Origin: CAZRDB01 sp964598695
GTDB taxonomy: Bacteria; Armatimonadota; Zipacnadia; UBA1398
Direction of reading: 5' to 3'
NCBI GenBank assembly: GCA_964598695.1
Contig: CAZRDB010000001.1
Location: 1 to 64,000 of the forward strand
DNA: 64,000 nucleotides
Numbering within the stretch: the stretch's first letter is position 1; each line of letters opens with the position of its first letter. Of the stretch, positions 52,558 through 61,257 are shown one piece after another. The translations under genes and the position numbers were made by a program. The notes under the pieces are model-generated. The model made no database searches. It saw only the letters and a program-made list of their open reading frames with translations, and had not been told where the DNA came from.

Positions 52558-54548
52558 GCGCGACCGGCGGGCCGGTGGAGGCCCCCTTCGCCCGAGCGTG
52601 GGAGAGCCGCGCCCCGAGCCCGCGCGCCGGCTGGGAGGCGCGGTTCGACGAGGCATCCTGGATCCTGATCGGCCTCGTCTTCCTCGCGATGCTCGCCGCG
52701 TGGCCCAAACACGTGCCGGCGATGTCGGACACGTGGTACCACCTCGCGATCGCCGACCGGGCGCTCGAGCGGGGCGGAGTGCCGCTGTGGGACGACTGGG
52801 AGTTCGCGCCCCACGGGCGGCCGAACCTGTATCCCCCGGTGCTCCACCTGCTGCTCTCCGCGATCGGCGCGGTCACCGGCGGCGTGCTCAACGCGGGGCG
52901 GGTGATGGCCGTCCTCGTGCTGCCGACCGCGCTGTTCAGCACGTGGTTCGCCGCGCGCCGGATCCTGGGGCCGCGGGCGGCCTTCCTCGCGGTGGTCCTG
53001 TGTCTTCTCGATGTCACCCAGTTCATCGTCATGGAGGCGTACATCGCGGCTTGCCTCACAAACATCCTCGCGCCGCTCGTGGCCCTGGCGGTGGTCGAGC
53101 GAAGGCCGTGGCCGGGCGTCGTGGGCATGACCGTGCTGTACTACTCCCACCTCGGCTTCCCGCACATGGTCGCGCTGGGCCTGCTGCTCTTCGGACTCGT
53201 CGAGCGCGCCTACCTGCGGACCGTGCTCAAGGTGGTGGGGATCGCCTTCCTGTGGTGGACCCCCTACCTCGCGCACGTGCTGGGCCACGCCGAGTGGATC
53301 GCCGCGGTCTTCCGGGGCGGGGGCCTGCCGATGCCGCTGCTCCAGAAGGTCTTCTCCCTCCAGATCCTCAACCCGATCATCCTCCTCTGCGGCGCGCTGG
53401 GAGCGCGCGCGCTATGGCGCGCGGGAGGGCCGGGGCGAGTGGTCCCGTGCATGATGCTGGGCTTCCTGCCGATCCTGCTGAGCTACGGCGGCCGGTACAT
53501 GATGCACTCGATGCCCTTCTGGGCCGCGGCCGGAGCCGTGTGCCTGCAGCGGATCGCGCCGCCGGAGGCGACCCGACTCCGCCTCGCGCTGCTCTCGCTC
53601 GCGACGTTGCTGCCCACGCCGGCGGTGGGGGTGTTCGGGAAGCCGACGCCGCTGCCATTCACGACGCCGATCGCGCTCGTGGCCTCGCTCTGCACCCCGG
53701 AGGGCCTGCTCGGCGACCAGGGCGAGAAGAGCGAGCGCTACCGGGCCGATTGCGAGGATCTCGCGGCCTGGCTGCGGGCCAACACCCCGCCCGACGAGGT
53801 GATCGCCACCAACACGGAGTGGATCGCCGACTCGATCGCCCTCCTCGCCGACCGCCGCACCGACTTCGGCGCCTGGTGGGAGTGCGGCACCGAGGCCTCG
53901 AAGCGCTCGAACCGAGCCTGGCGCGAGGACCGGCCGTCGGGGGTGTTCGTCGCGATCAAGCCGGAGAACGACGCCGGCTCGATCCTCCGCAAGACCGAGG
54001 CGATGCCGGGCGTCGACGAGATGACCGAGATCGGCCGCTTCGTCGTGGGCGTCCGCCGGCCCCACGACCTGACGGGACCGGCGCGCGATGTCCTCCCATC
54101 CGCCTTCGAGCGGATCCCGGGCGCCGCGGCCCGTCTCTCGGTTCGGGGCGATCTGCTGGAGTGGTCCGTGGCCGACGCTCCGGCCAAGGCGGCCGGGATC
54201 CTCGCCGACCTCGGACCCGACGGTGTTGCCGCGGGCGGGGTCGAGCTACGCGTGCGGAGCGATCGCGCCGAGCCGCTCGCGATCGCTCTGGTCACGGCGG
54301 AAGGCGAGGAACTCTCGGCGCGGGTGACGCTGCCACGCGAGGGCGAGTGGCGGCAGGTGCGGATCCCGCTTGCCTGGATGACCCTGGCCGGCGCCCCGCG
54401 CGCCGATGCGCTCGCTGGTCGGGGGAGCGTGACCGTCCGGCGTGTCTACCTGCTGTGGTCTCAGGAGAAGGGCGAGGCCCAGCGGGATGTGGAGGTGCAT
54501 CATGTCCGCCTGCTCACCAAGGCCCATCCGGGCATGGACGCTGATTGA
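52554..54548 (+). CDS. GT-C membrane glycosyltransferase
   Basis: A 664-residue protein with about eleven membrane helices in the first 490 residues, an outer loop after the first helix with MSDTWYHLAIADRALERGG (the acidic/His loop typical of GT-C enzymes that use lipid-linked sugars), and a soluble C-terminal part (about 500-664) with a beta-rich, carbohydrate-binding-like end. It is coupled to the upstream GT2 by a four-base overlap. The last 47 bases also encode the start of the pseudopilin gene, so pilin glycosylation is a tempting but unproved link. Confidence 0.78.
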   Translation: MSATGGPVEAPFARAWESRAPSPRAGWEARFDEASWILIGLVFLAMLAAWPKHVPAMSDTWYHLAIADRALERGGVPLWDDWEFAPHGRPNLYPPVLHLLLSAIGAVTGGVLNAGRVMAVLVLPTALFSTWFAARRILGPRAAFLAVVLCLLDVTQFIVMEAYIAACLTNILAPLVALAVVERRPWPGVVGMTVLYYSHLGFPHMVALGLLLFGLVERAYLRTVLKVVGIAFLWWTPYLAHVLGHAEWIAAVFRGGGLPMPLLQKVFSLQILNPIILLCGALGARALWRAGGPGRVVPCMMLGFLPILLSYGGRYMMHSMPFWAAAGAVCLQRIAPPEATRLRLALLSLATLLPTPAVGVFGKPTPLPFTTPIALVASLCTPEGLLGDQGEKSERYRADCEDLAAWLRANTPPDEVIATNTEWIADSIALLADRRTDFGAWWECGTEASKRSNRAWREDRPSGVFVAIKPENDAGSILRKTEAMPGVDEMTEIGRFVVGVRRPHDLTGPARDVLPSAFERIPGAAARLSVRGDLLEWSVADAPAKAAGILADLGPDGVAAGGVELRVRSDRAEPLAIALVTAEGEELSARVTLPREGEWRQVRIPLAWMTLAGAPRADALAGRGSVTVRRVYLLWSQEKGEAQRDVEVHHVRLLTKAHPGMDAD

Positions 54549-55107
54549 GCTGCTCGTAGTGATCGCGATCATTGCGGTCCTGGCCGCGATCCTCTTCCCC
54601 GTGTTCGCCCGGGCGCGGGAGCGCAGCCGCCAGACGAGCTGCCTGTCGAACCTGCGGCAGCTCGCGACGGCCGGGACGCTCTATGCCGACGACTACGACG
54701 GCTACTACAGCCGGGGGCAGTTCTGGCCCTTCACGAGCACCCACACCTGGATGGACGCGATCGCGCCGTACACGAAGAACGCCCAGATCCTGGTCTGCCC
54801 GAGCGCGCGGACCGAGCCGGGGAAGTACTCCTACGGGTACAACATCGCCTACTGGGGCGCGGGCGATCTCCTCGACGGGATGCACGGGATCCACGATGCC
54901 GGTCCCGTCCACGAGTCGGCCGTCCCGCTGCCCGCCGAGACGCTGTGGATCGTCGACTTCGAGCGCTACTGGGGCTGCGGTCTCGAGTTCGGGCTCGAGG
55001 AGCCCGAGAGGCGCCACAACGAGGGCGCCAATTGCGCGTTCGTCGACGGTCACGCGAAGTGGCACAAGACGCTCGCGCCGCGGCTCTGGACGATCAACGA
55101 GGACTGA
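54502..55107 (+). CDS. Type II/IV pseudopilin (H-x9-DG family)
   Basis: A 201-residue prepilin-like protein. The leader is short (MSACSPRPIRA), followed by WTLIELLVVIAIIAVLAAIL with Glu at +5. The residue before the cut is Ala rather than the usual Gly. After the helix come ARARERSRQTSCLSN, a globular domain with a VCPSA motif, and the H-x9-DG end (from RRHNEG to FVDGHAKW). ATG 54502 has GGAGG six bases before it and lies inside the GT-C gene. It is the free-standing relative of the outer domain of the anti-sigma factor at 33064-33897. Confidence 0.92.
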   Translation: MSACSPRPIRAWTLIELLVVIAIIAVLAAILFPVFARARERSRQTSCLSNLRQLATAGTLYADDYDGYYSRGQFWPFTSTHTWMDAIAPYTKNAQILVCPSARTEPGKYSYGYNIAYWGAGDLLDGMHGIHDAGPVHESAVPLPAETLWIVDFERYWGCGLEFGLEEPERRHNEGANCAFVDGHAKWHKTLAPRLWTINED

Positions 55108-55171
55108 ACCGGCCGCCCCCGCGCAGGGCGACGGGGGCAGGGCCCGTGCCGCCGGCGGCGAACCGGGCGGC

Positions 55172-56176
55172 ATGAATGCACTCGAGCGCACCCTCGCGAC
55201 GGTACGGGGAGAGCCGCGTGACCGGCTCTCGTGCCAGCCGATCTTCATGACACTCGCCGCGCGCCTGATCGGCGCGAGCTACGAGGACTACGTCCGCGAC
55301 TGGCGGGTCCTCACTGCGGCGCAGCTCGCCCTGGCGGAGCAGTACGGCATCGAGGTCGTGAGCTGCTGCTCCGACGCCTGGCGCGAGTCGGCCGACTGCG
55401 GCGCCCTCCTCACCTACTACCCCGACGCGCCGCCGGCCTGCCGGGAACACGTGCTCGCCGACAAGGCGGCCCTCCGCACGCTCCGGATGCCGAAACCCGA
55501 GGACGGCCCGCGGATGTCCGATCGGGTTCGAGCGGTCGAGCGCTTTGTGGAGCGGGTGAAGGGCGAGCTGCCGGTGCTCGGCTGGGTGGAGGGCCCGGTG
55601 GCCGAGAGCGTCGATCTCCGGGGGATGAACGAGTTCCTCCTCGACACCTACGATGACGTGCCCTTCGCGCTCGAGCTGATGGACCGGGCGACCGAGCTGG
55701 AGACCGCGTTCGCGCTCGCGCAGGTCCGGGCGGGCGCCGACGTCATCGGTCTGGGCGACGCCGCGGCCTCGCTGCTCTCGGCCGAGTTCTACCGCGAGCA
55801 CGCCTTCCCGCGCGCGAAGCGGCTGGTGGAGGCGATCCAGGCGGCGGGGGCGCTCGTGCGGCTGCACGTCTGCGGCAACACGAACCACTTGCTCGAGGCG
55901 TTCGGCGAGCTGGGTGCGGAGCTGGTGGAGCTGGACTACCCGGTGGAGTTCGGCCGGGCGCGGGAGCGGGTGGGCCCGCGCGCCGTGCTCATGGGGAACA
56001 TGGACCCCGTCTCGGCGATCCGGAACGGCACGCCGGAGAAGGTGCGCGCGGCATGTGCGGAGTGCCACCGCCAGGCGGGCGAGCGGTACATCCTCGCGGC
56101 CGGTTGCGAGATCCCGCCGGACACGCCCGAGACCCACGTGCGGGCGATGGTCGACTATGCGCGCACGGCGCGCTAG
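55172..56176 (+). CDS. URO-D-family zinc methyltransferase-like protein
   Basis: A 334-residue cytoplasmic TIM-barrel protein of the uroporphyrinogen decarboxylase superfamily. It looks like the MtaA/CmuA type of zinc-dependent corrinoid methyltransferase: H232 and C234 in LHVCGN plus C312 in AAGCEIPPDTP are the expected Zn ligands, and true HemE motifs are absent. No corrinoid protein gene is beside it. It lies 15 bases before the GH172 gene, in a surface-glycan context, so removing methyl groups from a methylated compound is possible but unproved. Confidence 0.8.
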   Translation: MNALERTLATVRGEPRDRLSCQPIFMTLAARLIGASYEDYVRDWRVLTAAQLALAEQYGIEVVSCCSDAWRESADCGALLTYYPDAPPACREHVLADKAALRTLRMPKPEDGPRMSDRVRAVERFVERVKGELPVLGWVEGPVAESVDLRGMNEFLLDTYDDVPFALELMDRATELETAFALAQVRAGADVIGLGDAAASLLSAEFYREHAFPRAKRLVEAIQAAGALVRLHVCGNTNHLLEAFGELGAELVELDYPVEFGRARERVGPRAVLMGNMDPVSAIRNGTPEKVRAACAECHRQAGERYILAAGCEIPPDTPETHVRAMVDYARTAR

Positions 56177-56190
56177 AAGGAGTGGTTCGG

Positions 56191-59058
56191 ATGGCCAGAT
56201 CGGCAAGGCGGCTCCTCCCCCTGTTCGTGCTCGGGGCGGTCGCGCTGGCGCTCCCGGCGCTGGCGGAGCGTCTCACCTACGAGCAGATCCTGGGTCGACT
56301 GACCGACCTGGATGCCCTCGCGCGGCTCGAGCCCGGCGTCACGGCCGGCCAGTACTCGAGCTACAGCCGCGAGGAGGAGACCCACTGGGCGACCAACGCC
56401 GACGCGGGCAACTTCCTGCGGATCGAGCCCAACGGCGAGGGCGTCATGATGGACCAGGACGGCCCGGGCTGCATCGTGCGGATCTGGTCGGCCAACCCGG
56501 AGGGGACGCTGCGGATCTACATCGACGGCGCCGCCGAGCCGACGGTGGAGGTCGGCTTCAACGACCTCTTCCTCGGCACGGTGGAGCCGTTCGTGGCGCC
56601 GCTGGTGTGGAAGCGGCGGCCGGAGCCGTGGGCCGCCTCGAACTGCTACCTACCGATCCCCTACGCGAAGCATGTGAAGGTCACCTGCGACGCGCCGGTG
56701 GCGCGCTTCTACCAGGTCGGCTATCTCAGCTACCCGAAGAGCTGGGAGATCGAGAGCTTCCGCCTGCCGCTGTCGCCTGGTGAGATCGCGGCGCGCGACG
56801 CGGCTGCGGCGGCGTGGTCCAGGCCGGGTGTCGACCCGAAGCCGGTGCTGCCGGGCCAGACCACCGTCCGGACCGCGGCGACGCTGGCGCCGGGCGAGAG
56901 TCTCCAGCTCGCGCGGCTCACGGGCCCCGGCGTGATCCGCGCGCTGCGCGTGCGGGCCGAGAGCGGCCAGCGGGAGTACTGGCGCAAGCTTGTGCTGCGG
57001 GGCGTGTGGGACGATGCCCGTGAGCCGCAGGTTCTGAGCCCGCTCGGCCCCTTCTTCGGCTTCAGCGGGACGGCGGTCGAGTACGAGTCACTGGTCGCCG
57101 GCTACCGGGACGGCCAGTGCTGGTTCTACTACCCGATGCCCTTCCGGCGCTCGGCCGAGCTGACGCTCACGAGCCACCTCGAGCAGCCGGCCGCGGTGGA
57201 GGTCGAGATCGAATGGGCGCCCCAGCCCCCGCTGCCGGGTGACACGCTCACCTTCCACGCGCGCTGGCGCAAGGAGGTCGACTCGAAGAGCCTCGACTAC
57301 CCCTTCATCGAGACGGCCGGCCGCGGCCACCTCGTCGGGGTGACGCTGCAGATCGATCACCCGATCGACGGCTGGTGGGGTGAGGGCGACGAGAAGATCT
57401 GGATCGACGACGAGAGCTTCCCGCAGTGGATCGGGACCGGGTCGGAGGACTACTTCGGCGACGCCTGGGGGATCCTCCACCTCTCCGGCCAGAGCTGGGG
57501 CTGCTCCGGCGACCCGGCGACCCTGAAGCGGCTCCGCACCGATCCCTACCGCTGGCACTTCGTGGACCCGATCTCCTTCAGCAAGCGGCTGCGGATGACG
57601 ATCGAGAACTACGGTCCGTGGCCGCAGCTCACGCTCGACGAGTTCGAGTATGCCTCGGTCGCCTACTGGTACCAGCTCGAGCGGACCCCGCCCTGGGAGG
57701 CGCTTCGGGGCGCGCGGTACGTGGGGGGCGTGGACTACCGCCAGACGCCGGCCGAGTACGAGTACCGCACAGACCTGTTCCCGACCCGGCTCACCGCCGA
57801 GGATGTGCGCACCGGCGGGCTCAGCGTTCCGTTCGCGCTCGAGGGCGAGGACCTCGTGAAGGGGGCGGGAACGGTCCTCACCGATGCGCGCCTCCCCTTC
57901 GAGCTGAACCACGAGCGCGCGCTCGACCTCGGCGCCGTTGCCGCGGGTGCGCGGGTCGCGGAGTTCACCGTGAGCGGGCGTGAGCCGGGCGTCTACTTCC
58001 CGATGCTGCTCGCTGCTCCCGTCGACGGCGCGGCCGAGGTGACGCTCGAGTGGGACGGCCGCATCCTGCCCGTGGTCGGTCACCCGGCCGACGGCCGCTG
58101 GGAGCTGGAGGGCGTGGTCCTGGGCGAGAAGCCGTCGAAGGTGGCGCTCATCGCCGTGACGGCCGGCCGCGCGGTCTTCGACGCCCTGCAGCTCCGGGCG
58201 GCGCCGAGGCGCGGCGACGCGCTCGAGGCCGAGGAGCTGCGGGCGAGCGCCGTCGGGACGGCCCCGCGGCCGCAGGCCGGTCCGCCCCACCGCGGCGTGA
58301 GCGGCGGCCGCACGCTGGACTTCCTCGCGACGGCCGAGGGACAGGCCTTCGCCCTGCGCGTGCCTGCGCCGGCGAACCCGGCCTACGTGGCCTCGATCCA
58401 GCCCGAGGTCGGCCCGGACTGCGGGATCGTGCAGGCATTCGTCGCGGGCGAGCCGATCGGCGCGCCGATCGACCTCTACGCGCCGGCGACGGGCCTCTTC
58501 CCCGGGCTGCTCCCGCTGGGCCCGCTCCCCGAGGGCGCCGGCAAGGTCCTCGTGCGCGTCGTAGGGCGCAACCCGGCCTCCGGCGGCCACGCCGTGCGCC
58601 TCGACTGCTTCCGCTACGAGGCCCGGATCGTACACCCCGAAAGTGCGGAAGGCGTCTACGGCTACGTCGCCGGGACGAACCGCTGCAGCGCGGGGCCGCA
58701 GGACCTCGGCGAGCGCTGGCTCAACGGCCACCACCTGTGGGCCTGCCCGTGCGAGCGAGACGGCTTCATGGACGTCGCGTTCGTGGTGCCGGAGGAGGGC
58801 GACTACGTCCTCGGGGCGCGCTACACGACGGCGCGCGACTACGCGATCGGCCAGGCCTTCCTCGACGGGCAACCGCTCGGAGGGCGGCTCGACTTCTACA
58901 TTCCCGAAGGAGTCGAGCAGACGCCGCCGGTAAGCTACGGGGTCGCGCACCTCAGCGCCGGCACGCACGTCTTCCGGCTCCAGGCGGTCGACAAGAACCC
59001 GAGGTCGATCGGCCACCTGCTGGGCCTGTGCTACCTGCGTATCGACAAGGCCCAGTGA
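56191..59058 (+). CDS. Secreted GH172 (DUF2961) enzyme
   Basis: A 955-residue exported protein. A signal peptide (LPLFVLGAVALALPALA) is followed by a DUF2961 domain over about residues 50-550: SSYSREEETHWATNADAGNFL, DGPGCIVRIWSANPEG, and the hallmark GTGSEDYFGDAW with Glu419 at the catalytic place. Known GH172 members act on alpha-fructofuranosides or D-arabinan. Residues about 600-955 form two extra beta domains of similar shape (EPGVYFPMLLAA, EGDYVLGARYTT), probably sugar-binding. Large size and the second half are unusual. ATG 56191 has AAGGAG upstream. It lies 32 bases before the ADP-ribosylglycohydrolase-like gene. Confidence 0.88.
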   Translation: MARSARRLLPLFVLGAVALALPALAERLTYEQILGRLTDLDALARLEPGVTAGQYSSYSREEETHWATNADAGNFLRIEPNGEGVMMDQDGPGCIVRIWSANPEGTLRIYIDGAAEPTVEVGFNDLFLGTVEPFVAPLVWKRRPEPWAASNCYLPIPYAKHVKVTCDAPVARFYQVGYLSYPKSWEIESFRLPLSPGEIAARDAAAAAWSRPGVDPKPVLPGQTTVRTAATLAPGESLQLARLTGPGVIRALRVRAESGQREYWRKLVLRGVWDDAREPQVLSPLGPFFGFSGTAVEYESLVAGYRDGQCWFYYPMPFRRSAELTLTSHLEQPAAVEVEIEWAPQPPLPGDTLTFHARWRKEVDSKSLDYPFIETAGRGHLVGVTLQIDHPIDGWWGEGDEKIWIDDESFPQWIGTGSEDYFGDAWGILHLSGQSWGCSGDPATLKRLRTDPYRWHFVDPISFSKRLRMTIENYGPWPQLTLDEFEYASVAYWYQLERTPPWEALRGARYVGGVDYRQTPAEYEYRTDLFPTRLTAEDVRTGGLSVPFALEGEDLVKGAGTVLTDARLPFELNHERALDLGAVAAGARVAEFTVSGREPGVYFPMLLAAPVDGAAEVTLEWDGRILPVVGHPADGRWELEGVVLGEKPSKVALIAVTAGRAVFDALQLRAAPRRGDALEAEELRASAVGTAPRPQAGPPHRGVSGGRTLDFLATAEGQAFALRVPAPANPAYVASIQPEVGPDCGIVQAFVAGEPIGAPIDLYAPATGLFPGLLPLGPLPEGAGKVLVRVVGRNPASGGHAVRLDCFRYEARIVHPESAEGVYGYVAGTNRCSAGPQDLGERWLNGHHLWACPCERDGFMDVAFVVPEEGDYVLGARYTTARDYAIGQAFLDGQPLGGRLDFYIPEGVEQTPPVSYGVAHLSAGTHVFRLQAVDKNPRSIGHLLGLCYLRIDKAQ

Positions 59059-59090
59059 CGCTTCTGACGGTACCGGATGGAGGCTCGACG

Positions 59091-61046
59091 ATGGTTCGGC
59101 ATGCATCATGGCTTGTTGCGCTGCTCCTGCTCGCGAGCGTCGCGAGTGCGGCCCCCGGGCAGATCGTGCTCGACGAGGCAACCTACCGCGACAAGGTCTA
59201 CGCCTGCTGGCTCGGCAAGAGCATCGGCGGGACGCTCGGAATCCCCGACGAGGGCGCGCGTGAGGTCCACCACTACACGTTCTTCGATCCGGTCCCGACC
59301 GAGCCGGCGGCGAACGACGACCTCGATCTCCAGCTCCTGTGGCTGAAGGCGCTCGAGGAGAAGGGGCCGCGCCTCACGGCGCGCGACCTGGCCGAGTACT
59401 GGCAGAGCTATGTGCCGGTCGACTGGAACGAGTACGGCATCGGCAAGGCCAACGTCCGTGCCGGCTGGGAGCCGCCGCTCTCGGGCCACTACCGCAACGC
59501 CCACTGGCGGACCTCGAACGGCGCCTGGATCCGTTCCGAGATCTGGGCCTGCGTGGCGCCCGGCATGCCCTACCTTGCGGCCTACTACGCGATCCAGGAT
59601 GCCTGCGTCGACCACGGCATGTCGGAGGGAACCTACGCCGAGGTCTTCACGGCCGTCGTCGAGAGCGCCGCGTTCGTCGAGAGTGACCGCGACACACTGA
59701 TCGCCCTCGGGCTCGCGAGCATCCCCGAGGACTGCGGACTCGCCCGAAGCATCCGGGCGGCGATCGACGCGCACGCGCGGGGCCTCGACCTCTATGCGGC
59801 CCGCGAGGAGGTCGTGCAGGCGTCCACGGAGACCGGCTGGTTCCAGGCGCCGCAGAACGTCGCCTTCGTCGTGCTCGGCTGGCTCTACGGCGAGGACGAC
59901 TTCGGCAAGTCGATCTGCGCCGCCGTCAACTGCGGCGACGACACCGACTGCACCGGTGCGACGATGGGCTCGATCTGGGGAATCATCCACGGCTCGGCCG
60001 CGATCCCGGCGGAGTGGAAGGCCCCGGTCGGCGAGGGGATCCGCACCGTCGCCGTGCTCCCGAGCGTCGCCCCCGCGAGCCTCTCCGCGCTGACCGATCG
60101 CACCGTCCACGCCGCGCAGATGGTCCTCCACGCCGCGCAGGCGGAAGTCCAGATCGGCTCCGTCGCTGTCCCGGGCGATGCGACGGCTCTCCTCGAGGAA
60201 GGCGTGCGCGAGGTCGCGATGGGCTGGCCCGCCTCGCCGTTCGTCATCACGCGCCGGCTCGTGAGCCTCGACGTCGATCTGGACTACATGGATGAGCCCG
60301 AGATCGTCGTCGGCACGCCGAGGGTCGTGAGCCTGCTGCTCACCAACCGCCGCGAGAGGCCCGTCCGAGTGCGCCTCACGTGGCGCTCGGACGAGGGCCT
60401 GACCGTCGCCGAGGGCCAAGCCGACCAGACGTTCGAGGTGGCCGCCCAGGAGGCGCGCGAGGTGCGGCTGGAGATCTCGGCCCCCGCCGAGTCCGGTGGC
60501 ATCCTGCGCGGCGAGGTGCAGGTGACGCCGCTCGAGCGCATCGAGCGCTGCGTCGTCCCCGTGACGCTCGCGGTCAAGGAGACCGTCCACCCGCAGGACC
60601 TGGCACTGGCGTCGCTCGGCGTGAAGGCGACCTCGGACTCCGAGTACGACAAGCAGCCCGGCTGCACGGCGCGGATCAACGACGGGATCCTCGCGAGCGA
60701 GCAGGACTTCGAGTCCACGCGCTGGCACTCGTCCCTCACGACCCCGCACCCGCATTGGGTCGCGCTCGAGCTGCCCGAGACCGCGACCGTTGGCCGCGCG
60801 ATCCTCCGCTTCGCCGACCCGCAGGGCCGGCCGGTCGAGTTCGAGGGCCAGGCGAGCACCGACGGCCAGACGTGGACGACGCTGTTCACGCAGAGCGGCG
60901 ACCCGGGCTCGCAGCGCTTCGAGGCGACCTTCGAGGCGACCGCGCTCAAGCACTTCCGACTCGTGATCCAGCGCTCCGCAAGCACCGGCGGGGCCTACCC
61001 CAACGCCGCCCAGCTCAGCGAGATCGAGCTGCTGCCGCCCAAGTAG
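59091..61046 (+). CDS. Secreted ADP-ribosylglycohydrolase-fold protein with discoidin-like end
   Basis: A 651-residue exported protein with a signal peptide (WLVALLLLASVASAAPG). Residues about 25-380 match the ADP-ribosylglycohydrolase fold: KVYACWLGKSIGGTLG, ANDDLDLQLLWL and the metal site NCGDDTDCTGATMGSIWG (D283, D284, D286). Residues 390-500 are an Ig-like linker and 510-651 look like an F5/8 type C (discoidin) sugar-binding domain. Export and the binding domain suggest that the substrate is an extracellular glycan rather than ADP-ribosylated protein inside the cell. ATG 59091 has GGAGG seven bases upstream. Confidence 0.88.
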   Translation: MVRHASWLVALLLLASVASAAPGQIVLDEATYRDKVYACWLGKSIGGTLGIPDEGAREVHHYTFFDPVPTEPAANDDLDLQLLWLKALEEKGPRLTARDLAEYWQSYVPVDWNEYGIGKANVRAGWEPPLSGHYRNAHWRTSNGAWIRSEIWACVAPGMPYLAAYYAIQDACVDHGMSEGTYAEVFTAVVESAAFVESDRDTLIALGLASIPEDCGLARSIRAAIDAHARGLDLYAAREEVVQASTETGWFQAPQNVAFVVLGWLYGEDDFGKSICAAVNCGDDTDCTGATMGSIWGIIHGSAAIPAEWKAPVGEGIRTVAVLPSVAPASLSALTDRTVHAAQMVLHAAQAEVQIGSVAVPGDATALLEEGVREVAMGWPASPFVITRRLVSLDVDLDYMDEPEIVVGTPRVVSLLLTNRRERPVRVRLTWRSDEGLTVAEGQADQTFEVAAQEAREVRLEISAPAESGGILRGEVQVTPLERIERCVVPVTLAVKETVHPQDLALASLGVKATSDSEYDKQPGCTARINDGILASEQDFESTRWHSSLTTPHPHWVALELPETATVGRAILRFADPQGRPVEFEGQASTDGQTWTTLFTQSGDPGSQRFEATFEATALKHFRLVIQRSASTGGAYPNAAQLSEIELLPPK

Positions 61047-61092
61047 CAGCGCCGTGCCGGCTGCGTCGCTCCATCGGAACGGACCTCACCTC

Positions 61093-61102
61093 NNNNNNNN
61101 NN
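61093..61102. other. Scaffold gap (10 N) with overlapping contig ends
   Basis: The start of the right contig (about 61120-61183) is a degraded match to the end of the left contig (about 61029-61092), with one indel. This gap is probably also an unmerged overlap. It falls between genes. Confidence 0.8.
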
Positions 61103-61257
61103 CCCCCAACCTCTTTTTTCGTGTGCCCCCCCAATTGCCCCGCCCTGGCCGGGGGGTCGCTCCAAAGGCAAGGTCCACACCTCCCGCCCCGCGGGTTGGG
61201 GCGGGAGGTGGGGCCAAGCAGCCGGTAGGCTCGCCGAGCGAGGGGAGGAGGAGGCCC

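Noticed and set aside
55172..56176. Uroporphyrinogen decarboxylase of haem synthesis (hemE)
   Set aside because: The H-x-C and GCEIPP zinc ligands fit corrinoid methyltransferase relatives, the HemE active-site motifs are missing, and no haem genes are near.
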